DNA of 64,000 nt. Source: Burkholderiales bacterium. GTDB taxonomy: Bacteria > Pseudomonadota > Gammaproteobacteria > Burkholderiales > Burkholderiaceae_C. Shown here in pieces: positions 9,719 to 17,502 of the stretch. Position numbers and translations under genes: made by a program. Position 1 is the stretch's first letter. The number at the start of each line of letters is the position of its first letter. The stretch is taken from positions 1-64,000 of the forward strand of contig JACPUE010000015.1 in the NCBI GenBank assembly GCA_016192425.1, written 5' to 3'. The notes below the pieces were generated by a model. It did not search any database, was not told the origin of the DNA, and saw nothing but the letters and a program-made list of their open reading frames with translations.

Positions 9719-10096
9719 ATGCTACCCATGCTTCCATTTCTGGCCGGTATCGCCGTAGGCGCACTTGCCGTCTCCACCACCCGCAGCGGCCGCATTGGGG
9801 CATCCCTGCACCAGGCCAGCGACCACATGCGCGATGCAGCACGCACCGGGGGCAGCCAGCTACAGGCCATGGCCAAGGCCAGCAAGGCGTTCACCCAGCG
9901 CGTCTGGGATGCCGCCGCCACGCCCCAAGCGCCCACCGCCACACCACCCAGTACCGATGCTGTGCCAGAGGCGGCACCCACACCGGCCGCTGCACCCAAG
10001 CGCCGCAGGGCGGCCGCCCCGCGCACCGCCACAGCACCACGCGCAACGGCCAAGCGTACGCCTGCACGCAGCGCTGCCAAGAAAACCGCTCCATGA
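9719..10096 (+). CDS. Small Gly-rich membrane protein with histone-H1-like basic tail
   Basis: This 125-residue protein has no firm family assignment. Residues 5-19 form a short hydrophobic helix (LPFLAGIAVGALAVS), followed by an amphipathic YtxH-like helix to about 63. A Pro/Ala/Thr-rich segment follows, then a tail (93-125) of Lys/Arg-Ala-Pro repeats (KRRRAAAPRTATAPR) like eukaryotic H1 or bacterial AlgP-type tails. The ATG at 9719 has a GAAGG site 8 bp upstream; another ATG lies at 9695. Its stop overlaps the next start (ATGA), and a P1B-ATPase follows. I infer a role as a small membrane-associated component of a metal-storage or metal-export system. Confidence 0.75.
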   Translation: MLPMLPFLAGIAVGALAVSTTRSGRIGASLHQASDHMRDAARTGGSQLQAMAKASKAFTQRVWDAAATPQAPTATPPSTDAVPEAAPTPAAAPKRRRAAAPRTATAPRATAKRTPARSAAKKTAP

Positions 10097-10587
10097 CAGA
10101 AAACGATTTCGAACAGGCCTTGCTGGGCCTGGTTCCCCCCAGCTTTGTGCGTGGCGCCTTGGCCACCGGCATTGTGTCTGCGGTGCAAGACCACCGGCGC
10201 GGACTGGATCTGCTGCAAAGCGCCCTGCTGGGCGGTGCGGCGCTCACCGCAGCCACTGCCGGGGAAGAATGGATCTTCAAGAAAGGGAAAAAAATGGGCA
10301 AGAAAGCCAAGGGCAAAGGCAAGAAGAAGCAGGCGCTGGATCTGCAGCAACTGCAGGCCTTGCTGGGCCAGCGCCCAGCTGGCGGCCTGGCAGCGCTGGG
10401 CGCAGGGCAGCAGTTCCTGCTGGGTGCCGCGCTAGGCGTGGCGGCGACCTATGTGCTGGGAGACGAGCAGTTGCGCGCCAAACTCATCCGCACGGGCCTG
10501 GGGCTGTATGAAAGCCTGGCTGGCGGGCTGGCGGAGATGAAAGAACAAGTGGCTGACATCCAGGCTGAGCGCAGCGCACGCTCGTGA
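10093..10587 (+). CDS. Small Gly/Ala-rich protein with lysine-rich block
   Basis: This 164-residue protein matches no family I can name. Residues 41-56 are a Gly/Ala-rich hydrophobic stretch. Residues 63-79 are almost all Lys and Gly (KKGKKMGKKAKGKGKKK). Residues 98-122 form a second hydrophobic stretch with glycine-zipper spacing (GLAALGAGQQFLLGAALGV), and the C-terminus is amphipathic. It overlaps the upstream small protein by four bases and precedes the P1B-ATPase gene by 87 bp. Small Gly-rich hydrophobic proteins next to a P1B-ATPase are typical of ferrosome (fez) operons, which is why I propose that context. Confidence 0.75.
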   Translation: MTENDFEQALLGLVPPSFVRGALATGIVSAVQDHRRGLDLLQSALLGGAALTAATAGEEWIFKKGKKMGKKAKGKGKKKQALDLQQLQALLGQRPAGGLAALGAGQQFLLGAALGVAATYVLGDEQLRAKLIRTGLGLYESLAGGLAEMKEQVADIQAERSARS

Positions 10588-10595
10588 GCGGGCGA

Positions 10596-10619
10596 CCCGG
10601 TGCAAGCAAGAGCACCGGG
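10596..10619 (+). other. Intergenic hairpin before the P1B-ATPase
   Basis: CCCGGTGC and GCACCGGG form a perfect 8-bp stem with an 8-nt loop between the lysine-rich protein gene and the ATPase gene. No T-tract follows, so it is unlikely to be an intrinsic terminator on the plus strand. It could be an mRNA-stability or differential-expression structure within the operon. Confidence 0.4.
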
Positions 10620-10674
10620 GCCGTATGGCGCAAACGGTGCATGTGCCAGGACACACCGAGAAATTGACGACACG

Positions 10675-12834
10675 ATGCACAGCACGGTTTTTTCCCAATT
10701 GAATGCAGTGCACCGGCTGGAAGGCCGGGTGCGCTGGCGTTTTCGCACCCACGCCCCCTGGCGCAACTGGCCTGCGCTGGAGCAAGCCATTGCAGGCCTG
10801 CCTGGTGTGCTGGACGTGCGCATCAATGCAGCCGCCCATTCACTGGCGGTGCGCTTCGACCCCCAGGCCACGGAGGCAGGCCAGCTCGAATCAGCCCTGC
10901 AAGACCTGCGCCTTACGCCTGTCGATGCCGTCTGCGCACCCCCTGCGCAGGGTGCTCCCGATACCCGCGAAGTGGCGTGCAACGCCGCACTGCTGCTGGG
11001 CTCTGGCCTGCTGCCCCCCGCCGCCCGGGGGGCGCTGACGCTGGCCGCATCGGTACCGCTGTACCGCCACGCCTGGGCCGACCTGCGCAGCGAGGGCTTC
11101 AATTCCCACGTACTGGAAGCGCTGGCGGTGGCCATTTCCACGGCCAGCAAGGACTACACGGCAGCCAACACCACGTTGTTCATGCTGGCCCTGGGCGAGT
11201 ACCTGGAAGAATCCATCGCCCGCCGGTCGGACGACATGCTCAAACGGCTGCTGCGGCCCAACATCGGTACCGTATGGGTGGAGCGCGATGGGCAGGAACT
11301 GCAGGTGGCTGCAGACGCGCTGGAAGTCGGCGACACGGTGGTAGTGGGCGCAGGGGCGACGGTGCCGGTGGACGGCACCGTGCTCGGTGGTGAAGCGCTG
11401 GTCAACGAAGCCGCCATGACGGGCGAAAGCGTGCCGGTGGCGCGCAAGCGGGGCGACCGCATGCTGTCGGGCACCGTGGTGGAGGAAGGACGCATCCGCA
11501 TCTACGCTGAGCATGTGGGCCGGGGCACCGCCGCCGCGCGCATTGCAGACTACGTGGAGCAATCGCTGACCGCCAAGAGCCAGATCCAATTGCAGGCATC
11601 GCGCATGGCCGACCGGCTGGTGCCCGGCGTGCTGGGCCTGGCGGGGGCATCCTGGCTGCTGACGGGTAACAGGCAGCGTGCCGCCGCCGTGCTGCAGGCA
11701 GACTATTCCTGCTCGCTCAAGCTGGCCACGCCTGTGGCATTCAAGTCGTCCATGTTCTTTGCGGGCCAGCGCGGCGTGCTGGTCAAGGGCGCAGGGGTGC
11801 TGGAGCGGCTGGCGCAAACAGACACCTTCGTGTTCGACAAGACCGGGACGCTCACCACGGGCAAGCTCTCGGTCACGGACTCGGTCACGTTCGACGCGCA
11901 GTTCACCGCCAAGGATCTGATCGATCTGGCCGCCTCGGTGGAAGAACACTACTTCCATCCCCTGGCCATGGCCGTGGTGGAGGCAGCGCGCCGCAACCAT
12001 GGCCGCCATTTCGACCACAAGGAGGTGGAGTTCATCGCTGCGCACGGAGTGGCCAGCGTGATCGACGGGCGCCGCATCGTCGTCGGCTCGCGCCACTTTG
12101 TCGAAGAGGACGAAGGCGTGCCCATCGACGCGGCACAGCGCCGCAGCGTGGACCGGCTCTTCCGCCAGGGCAAGACGCTGCTGTACATCGGTTTCGGCGG
12201 GCGCCTGATCGGGGTGATTGCGCTCAAGGACACGGTGCGCGAGAACAGCCGCGCCACCATCGGCCGCCTGCGCGCCCTGGGCGTGCGGCGCATTGTCATG
12301 CTCACCGGAGACCACCACAGCCGCGCGGCCGAACTGGCGCAGGCACTGGGCCTGGACGCATTCCACGCCGAACTGATGCCCCAGCAAAAGGCCGAACTCG
12401 TGGCGCAGATGAAGGCCCAGGGCGCGCGCATCGCCTTCGTGGGAGATGGCATCAACGACGCGCCGGCACTGGCCGGAGCCGAAGTGGGAATCGCCATGCA
12501 GCAAGGGGCCGACATCGCCCGGCTCACCTCGGATGTGGCGCTGCTGGAAGACTCCATCGAGCGGGTGGCCGATGTGAAGGAAATCGCCAATGCCACCATG
12601 CAACTCATCGATCGCAACTACCGGCTGACCGTGGGCGCCAACACGGGCATCCTGGGGGCGGCGGCGCTGGGCCTGTTGCGGCCCATCACCACCTCGGTGC
12701 TGCACAATGGCACGACCATTGCCATTCTGCTCAATGCGCTGCGCGGCGGGCAAAAGACCCTGCGCGCACGCAAGACACCTCATCCTGCAAGCAGCCCCCC
12801 GGCGGCCAAGGTCACAGGAAAAAAACCTACTTGA
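10675..12834 (+). CDS. P1B-type metal-transporting ATPase with HMA2-like N-terminus (FezB/P1B-6-like)
   Basis: This 719-residue P-type ATPase moves a metal ion across a membrane with ATP. It shows TGES (from residue 249), the phosphorylation motif DKTGT with Asp388, the P1B-specific His-Pro pair (428-429) and the hinge GDGINDAP (590-597). The membrane metal motif is SCS (345-347, DYSCSLKLATP) instead of CPC, CPH, SPC or TPC. The N-terminus (12-64) is a degenerate HMA domain without CxxC (HMA2-like). These traits fit the group that includes the ferrosome ATPase FezB, so iron is the likeliest substrate; manganese or zinc are alternatives. I chose ATG 10675 over GTG 10600 because the HMA-like domain starts right after it; the ribosome binding site is weak. 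The 3' end overlaps the convergent gene by 8 bp. Confidence 0.88.
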   Translation: MHSTVFSQLNAVHRLEGRVRWRFRTHAPWRNWPALEQAIAGLPGVLDVRINAAAHSLAVRFDPQATEAGQLESALQDLRLTPVDAVCAPPAQGAPDTREVACNAALLLGSGLLPPAARGALTLAASVPLYRHAWADLRSEGFNSHVLEALAVAISTASKDYTAANTTLFMLALGEYLEESIARRSDDMLKRLLRPNIGTVWVERDGQELQVAADALEVGDTVVVGAGATVPVDGTVLGGEALVNEAAMTGESVPVARKRGDRMLSGTVVEEGRIRIYAEHVGRGTAAARIADYVEQSLTAKSQIQLQASRMADRLVPGVLGLAGASWLLTGNRQRAAAVLQADYSCSLKLATPVAFKSSMFFAGQRGVLVKGAGVLERLAQTDTFVFDKTGTLTTGKLSVTDSVTFDAQFTAKDLIDLAASVEEHYFHPLAMAVVEAARRNHGRHFDHKEVEFIAAHGVASVIDGRRIVVGSRHFVEEDEGVPIDAAQRRSVDRLFRQGKTLLYIGFGGRLIGVIALKDTVRENSRATIGRLRALGVRRIVMLTGDHHSRAAELAQALGLDAFHAELMPQQKAELVAQMKAQGARIAFVGDGINDAPALAGAEVGIAMQQGADIARLTSDVALLEDSIERVADVKEIANATMQLIDRNYRLTVGANTGILGAAALGLLRPITTSVLHNGTTIAILLNALRGGQKTLRARKTPHPASSPPAAKVTGKKPT

Positions 12835-13294
12835 GCAGATGGCGGCGGTGCACCCACAGGTGCATCCCCAGGGCATGCAGAAACAGGATGCCCGTGAGCG
12901 TATGCCAGCGCTTGGCGCCCTGCGCCGCCAGCAGCATGGACAGCGCCAGACTGCCCAGCATGGTGCGCTTGGCCCAGCGGTTGGCCTGCTGGCGACGGGT
13001 CTGGCCCATGGGGGCGCGCATTCTGCGCCGCTGCTGCATGGCACCCTCGGGCGGCGGAGCTAAAGGCAGCAGCCCCCCCAGCAGCGCACCGATATGCTGG
13101 TGGCTTTGCGCCTGGGTCCACTGCGCAGCGTCGTAGTACACCACCAGGCTCGCAGCCTGCAGCTTGGGTTCCACCTGGGTCACCGCCTGGTACTGGCCCG
13201 CCTGTGCAGCCAGTTCCTGCAGCAGCGCAGGGCTGCGCAGGGCCTCATGGCGCACGCGCAGGCGGCCGGGGACGGAAGCAACAATGGCACGCAT
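12827..13294 (-). CDS. HMA2-like domain protein with two C-terminal membrane helices
   Basis: This 155-residue protein has an N-terminal half (residues 5-57) that resembles the ATPase N-terminus: VPGRLRVRHEA here against LEGRVRWRFRT there, each followed by a Val-Ile-rich strand ending in YYD or FDP. It lacks CxxC. A basic linker (89-110) leads to two hydrophobic segments (111-125 and 131-148). The start at 13294 has an AAAGGCG site upstream. It runs convergently to the ATPase, overlapping it tail to tail by 8 bp, and lies 26 bp downstream of the UPF0114 gene. I infer a partner of the ATPase (FezC-like). Confidence 0.75.
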   Translation of the reverse strand: MRAIVASVPGRLRVRHEALRSPALLQELAAQAGQYQAVTQVEPKLQAASLVVYYDAAQWTQAQSHQHIGALLGGLLPLAPPPEGAMQQRRRMRAPMGQTRRQQANRWAKRTMLGSLALSMLLAAQGAKRWHTLTGILFLHALGMHLWVHRRHLLK

Positions 13295-13320
13295 GGTGTC
13301 GCCTTTCTGGTCTGCAAAAA

Positions 13321-13926
13321 TCAATGCCCGTCAGACGGGGCGTGGGGCTTGCTCAGCAGCCGGTCCGTGAGCGCAATGGCCAGCGCGCTGAGCAGGAACA
13401 CCACGTGGATGATGGTCTGCCACATCAGCACCTTCACCTCGTAGTTGGCGGCATTGATGAAGGTCTTGAGCAAATGGATCGAGCTGATGCCGATGATGGC
13501 CGTACCCAGCTTGACCTTGAGCACCGAGGCGTTGACGTGGCTCAGCCATTCGGGCTGGTCGGGGTGGCCTTCGAGGTGCAGGCGGCTCACAAAGGTTTCG
13601 TAGCCGCCCACGATGACCATGATGAGCAGGTTGGAAATCATCACCACGTCGATCAGCGCCAGCACCACCAGCATGATGATGGTCTCGTTCAGCGCCGTGA
13701 TCTGCACATCGGTCTTGTAGCCGATGCTGGTAATCAGCGCCTGCAGCGCGTGGCCGTTGCCAAAGGCGGCCTCCAGCAGGTGCACCAGTTCCACCCAGAA
13801 GTGGAACACGTACACCGCCTGCGCCGCGATCAGGCCCAGGTACAACGGCAACTGCAGCCAGCGGCTGGCAAAAATCAGGGCAGGCAGGGGGCGCAGGGCG
13901 GCACTCTCGCGGCGGTCTGTGGTCAT
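13321..13926 (-). CDS. UPF0114 (YqhA-type) membrane protein
   Basis: This 201-residue protein has three or four transmembrane helices and the conserved [20 protein letters not shown] and [11 protein letters not shown] segments of the UPF0114/TIGR00645 family. The function is unknown in all members. It is upstream of, and probably co-transcribed with, the HMA2-like protein, which links it to the metal-ATPase locus. The 158 bp between its start and the chemoreceptor gene hold one copy of the dispersed repeat (14032-14081). Confidence 0.88.
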   Translation of the reverse strand: MTTDRRESAALRPLPALIFASRWLQLPLYLGLIAAQAVYVFHFWVELVHLLEAAFGNGHALQALITSIGYKTDVQITALNETIIMLVVLALIDVVMISNLLIMVIVGGYETFVSRLHLEGHPDQPEWLSHVNASVLKVKLGTAIIGISSIHLLKTFINAANYEVKVLMWQTIIHVVFLLSALAIALTDRLLSKPHAPSDGH

Positions 13927-14031
13927 GGCAGGGCTGGTGTGGAAAAGGCCGCAGATTGTAGAAGACCTCGCAAGCGCCCGCCTGCGCCCTGCCCAGTACC
14001 CTGCGGGGCATTGTCATCATTTAACAAAAAA

Positions 14032-14081
14032 CGGCTCTAGCGCTTATCAATAAAGCGCTAGCAGCTATGATTTTGATAGCA
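14032..14081 (+). repeat. Dispersed repeat family A, copy 1
   Basis: CGGCTCTAGCGCTTATCAAT followed by AAGCGCTAGCAGCTATGATTTTGATAGCA. The unit is about 50 bp with two short inverted repeats: AGCGCTT/AAGCGCT and GCTATnnnnnnATAGC. It lies between the UPF0114 gene start and the end of the chemoreceptor gene. Confidence 0.8.
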
Positions 14082-14084
14082 AAC

Positions 14085-15839
14085 TCAGAAATTCTCCCAG
14101 TCGCCATCCTTGGATCCAGCAGAGCGGGCCGGTGCTGGCGCAGCAGCAATGCGTTGCGGCGCTGCAGGGGCCCTGGCGGGCTTGGCAGCGCCCGGCAGCG
14201 CCGACTTGGCCCTGGCAGGTGCGGGCGCCACCCGGGGGCTGGCACTTGCCGCAGCGGCAGCACGGGCAGGCGCTGGGGTACGGCTGACCGCCATGGAACC
14301 CACGTTGAACACCGACACCACCTCGCTCAGCCGCTGCGCCTGGTCGCGCAGCGAGGTGGCGGCGGCGGTTGATTGTTCGACCAGCGCCGCGTTCTGCTGC
14401 GTCATCTGGTCCAGGTGCGTGACCGCCTGGTTGACCTGTGCAATGCCGTCGCGCTGCTCGGAGGACGAGGCGGTGATCTCGCCGATCAGGTCGCTCACGC
14501 GCTGCACGCTGGACACGATCTCCTCCATGCTCTGGCCCGCCTCGGCCACCTGCTGGGAGCCGGTCTCCACGTTCTCGACCGAGGCGTTGATGAGCTGCTT
14601 GATTTCCTTGGCCGCCTCGGCGCTGCGCCCGGCCAGGCTGCGCACCTCGCTGGCCACCACGGCAAAGCCCCGGCCCTGCTCGCCTGCGCGCGCCGCTTCC
14701 ACCGCAGCATTCAGGGCCAGGATGTTGGTCTGGAAGGCGATGCCGTCGATCACGCTGATGATGTCGGAAATCTTGCGCGAGCTGTGCGTGATCTGCTCCA
14801 TGCTCGCCACCACCTGGCCGACCACCTGCCCGCCGCGCGTGGCGGCCTGCGCGGCGTTGGCCGCCAACTGGTTGGCCTGGCGTGCGGTGTCGGCGGACTG
14901 CGTGACCGTGGCGGTCAGCTCCTCCATGCTGGATGCCGTCTGCTCCAGGTTGGAGGCCGTCTGCTCGGTGCGCGCCGACAGATCCTGGTTGCCGGTGGCA
15001 ATTTCCGTAGAGGCCAGCGACACGGCCTCCACGCCGGTGCGCACCTCGCCCACCACGCCACGCAGCCGCTCGGCCATGCGTGAGAGCGCGCGCAGCATGT
15101 GGCCGAATTCATCCTTGCGCTCGGCGTGCAGTTCCCGTGTGAGATCCCCGGCGGCAATGGCATCGATCAACTCGCCCGCCTGGTCCAGCGGCACGGTGAT
15201 GGAGCGCACCAGCTTCCAGGCCAGGAACAGGAAGCCCCCCATCAGCACCAGCGAAGCCGCCAAGCCCTGCACGGCGTAAGCAGTGTTGTGGCTCTGCGCA
15301 TCGGCCACAATGGCCTCACGCCGTTTCTCCAAAACGCCCACAAACTCATCCTGCGCCTTGAGGTATTTAGCAATGGTGGGCGTCAACTGCTCGTCGGCAA
15401 AGCGCTGCGTCTCCACCGCATCCCCAGCGCCCTTGAGTTCCCAGGTCTTTGCAGTTGCTGCCAGGGTCAGCTTTCGCTCAGCCTGCACTTTGTCCAGAGC
15501 GGCTTTCTCCTCTGGATCTTGGGCCTGGTTAATGATCTCTTGCTGGATTTTGTTGATATCCGCAATGATGGCCTTGATCCTTGCGTCGTATTGTTGCGCC
15601 AACACGGCATCGGTCGTCACGGCTCCACCCATGACCATGGTCACAGCCGTCTCGGTGGCACCGCGCCATCGAATGGCCTTGCTGATGCGCCCCTCGATGG
15701 CAATCACCTGCTCGATGGCCCGCGCCATGGAATTGTTGGCGCGGTACTGCTGAAAGCCAGAAATCACCAGCATGGCCAGCATGAGCACCAGGAACATGCC
15801 CCACAGCTTGCGGGGCACACGGATATTGTCGAGTTGCAT
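14085..15839 (-). CDS. Methyl-accepting chemotaxis protein with CheR-binding C-terminus
   Basis: This 584-residue inner-membrane chemoreceptor has a first helix at about 12-32, a periplasmic four-helix-bundle sensor (TarH/4HB-like) to about 190, a second helix and a HAMP domain. A cytoplasmic signalling coiled coil contains the invariant tip region (EVRSLAGRSAEAAKEI nearby). After the signalling domain comes an Ala/Pro-rich linker of about 60 residues ending in DWENF, matching the xWxxF pentapeptide that tethers CheR or CheB. The start at 15839 is chosen because MQLDNIRVPRKLWGMF gives a normal N-terminal anchor and a GGAG site lies just upstream. No che genes are adjacent. Confidence 0.92.
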   Translation of the reverse strand: MQLDNIRVPRKLWGMFLVLMLAMLVISGFQQYRANNSMARAIEQVIAIEGRISKAIRWRGATETAVTMVMGGAVTTDAVLAQQYDARIKAIIADINKIQQEIINQAQDPEEKAALDKVQAERKLTLAATAKTWELKGAGDAVETQRFADEQLTPTIAKYLKAQDEFVGVLEKRREAIVADAQSHNTAYAVQGLAASLVLMGGFLFLAWKLVRSITVPLDQAGELIDAIAAGDLTRELHAERKDEFGHMLRALSRMAERLRGVVGEVRTGVEAVSLASTEIATGNQDLSARTEQTASNLEQTASSMEELTATVTQSADTARQANQLAANAAQAATRGGQVVGQVVASMEQITHSSRKISDIISVIDGIAFQTNILALNAAVEAARAGEQGRGFAVVASEVRSLAGRSAEAAKEIKQLINASVENVETGSQQVAEAGQSMEEIVSSVQRVSDLIGEITASSSEQRDGIAQVNQAVTHLDQMTQQNAALVEQSTAAATSLRDQAQRLSEVVSVFNVGSMAVSRTPAPARAAAAASASPRVAPAPARAKSALPGAAKPARAPAAPQRIAAAPAPARSAGSKDGDWENF

Positions 15840-15949
15840 GGTCTTCTCCGGAAACACGGGACAGCTTTTTTGCCCTCCCCCATAGACTACGCCACCGCAG
15901 CCCGCATGGCACCCATGTATGGACAAGGACAAACCCGTAGAATGGCCCG

Positions 15950-16816
15950 GTGACCCGCACCACCTACTCCAACCCTGACCTGCACTGCCACAGCACCGTT
16001 TCCGACGGCACGCTGGAGCCCGAGGCCGTGGCGGCCAGGGCACGGGCCAACGGGGTGGATTTGTGGGCCCTGACGGACCACGACGAGGTGGGCGGCCTGC
16101 AGCGCGCCGCCGCCGCCGCCAGGGCACAGGGCATGGCCTTTTTGACGGGCGCAGAAATCTCGGTCACCTTTGCCGGCACCACAGTGCACATCGTGGGCCT
16201 GGGCTTTGACGCCAGCGACGAGCGCCTGGTGCAGGGCCTGCGCCAGACACGTGGCGGACGCGGCGAGCGCGCCCAGGAAATGGCGGCCCAACTGGCCCAG
16301 GTGGGCATCCTCGGCGCCTACGAGGGCGCGCTGCGCTACGTGGGCAACCCGGAGCTGATCTCGCGCACGCACTTTGCGCGGTTTCTGGTCGAGCAGCGCG
16401 TGTGCCGCGACACGGGCGAGGTTTTCCGCCGTTTCCTCACCGAAGGCAAGCCCGGCTTCGTGCCGCACCGCTGGGCGCGCCTGGGCGACGCGGTGCGCTG
16501 GATCTGCGACGCGGGCGGCGTGGCCATCATCGCCCACCCCGCACGCTACAGCCTGAGCGCCAACGAGGAGTTTGCGCTGTTCTCTGAATTTCGCCAGCAC
16601 GGCGGTCAGGGGGTGGAGGTGGTCACCGGCAGCCACACGTCCGCCGAATGCGCCACCTACGCAGGCATGGCGCGCGAATTCGGCCTGGCGGCCTCGCGCG
16701 GCAGCGACTTCCACAGCCCCGACGAATCCCATACCGACCTGGGCACTTTGCCGCCGCTGCCAAGCGATCTCACCCCCGTGTGGGATCTGCTGGCCGACCG
16801 AATCCAGCACGCCTGA
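15950..16816 (+). CDS. rnm: PHP-domain phosphoesterase (RNase AM / 3',5'-nucleoside bisphosphate phosphatase)
   Basis: This 288-residue PHP metallo-phosphoesterase begins at GTG 15950. The metal-binding motifs are plain: DLHCHSTVSDG near the start, LTDHDEVGG, IIAHPAR and the late GSDFHSP. The family (YciV/TrpH, RNase AM) removes 5' phosphates from nucleoside bisphosphates and trims 5' ends of rRNA. The next gene, only 3 bp away, is yciO, the same order as in Escherichia coli. Confidence is high for the family and moderate for the exact substrate. Confidence 0.88.
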   Translation: MTRTTYSNPDLHCHSTVSDGTLEPEAVAARARANGVDLWALTDHDEVGGLQRAAAAARAQGMAFLTGAEISVTFAGTTVHIVGLGFDASDERLVQGLRQTRGGRGERAQEMAAQLAQVGILGAYEGALRYVGNPELISRTHFARFLVEQRVCRDTGEVFRRFLTEGKPGFVPHRWARLGDAVRWICDAGGVAIIAHPARYSLSANEEFALFSEFRQHGGQGVEVVTGSHTSAECATYAGMAREFGLAASRGSDFHSPDESHTDLGTLPPLPSDLTPVWDLLADRIQHA

Positions 16817-16819
16817 TCC

Positions 16820-17455
16820 ATGGCCCAGTATTTCGAAGTCCACCCAGACAACCCGCAGCCACGCCTGCTCAAGCAGGCCGCTGCCCTGCTGCACAAGGGC
16901 GGCGTGCTGGCCGTGCCCACCGATTCAAGCTACGCGCTGGTGTGCCACCTGGACGACAAGAACGCCGCCGACCAGTTGCGCCGCATCCGCCAGGTGGACG
17001 ACAAGCACCACCTCACGCTGCTGTGCCGCGACCTGTCGGAACTGGCCAGCTACGCGCGTGTGGACAACCGGCAGTTCCGCCTGCTCAAGCTGGCCACGCC
17101 GGGCGCCTACACCTTCATCCTCGAAGCCACCAAGGAAGTGCCGCGCCGCGTGAGCCACCCCTCGCGCAAGACCATCGGCCTGCGCGTGCCCGAGCACAAG
17201 GCGCTGCAGGAACTGCTGGCCCTGCATGGCGCGCCGCTGCTGGCGACCACGCTGATCCCGCCCGGTGAGAGCGAGCCACTGAACGACGCCCACACCATCC
17301 GCGAGCAATTCGAGCATGCGCTGTCCGCCGTGGTCGATGCGGGGGCCTGCCCGTCCGCACCCACCACGGTGATCGACCTCACGCCCATGGGCACGGGCGG
17401 CGAGCCCGAGGTGGTGCGCCAGGGGCGCGGCAGCCTGCAGGCCCTGGGCCTGTGA
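16820..17455 (+). CDS. yciO: YciO family (YrdC/Sua5-like) protein
   Basis: This 211-residue YrdC-domain protein has the opening typical of the YciO branch (KQAAALLHKGGVLAVPTDSSYAL). The KxR-type substrate-site residues are present (RIRQVDDKHHLTLLCRDLSE). Paralogues TsaC/Sua5 make threonylcarbamoyl-AMP for the tRNA t6A modification; YciO members are related but generally weak in that reaction. It forms a tight pair with rnm (3 bp) and may be co-transcribed with the peptidase gene downstream. Confidence 0.9.
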   Translation: MAQYFEVHPDNPQPRLLKQAAALLHKGGVLAVPTDSSYALVCHLDDKNAADQLRRIRQVDDKHHLTLLCRDLSELASYARVDNRQFRLLKLATPGAYTFILEATKEVPRRVSHPSRKTIGLRVPEHKALQELLALHGAPLLATTLIPPGESEPLNDAHTIREQFEHALSAVVDAGACPSAPTTVIDLTPMGTGGEPEVVRQGRGSLQALGL

Positions 17456-17502
17456 TCGCCCCACGGGCTGGGCGGGCGCGCTGCGTCTGAGACAATCGGC
17501 GC

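Noticed and set aside
10891-13044. 717-codon antisense frame over the P1B-ATPase
   Set aside because: His/Gln/Arg-rich shadow of the ATPase; the plus frame contains every P-type motif.
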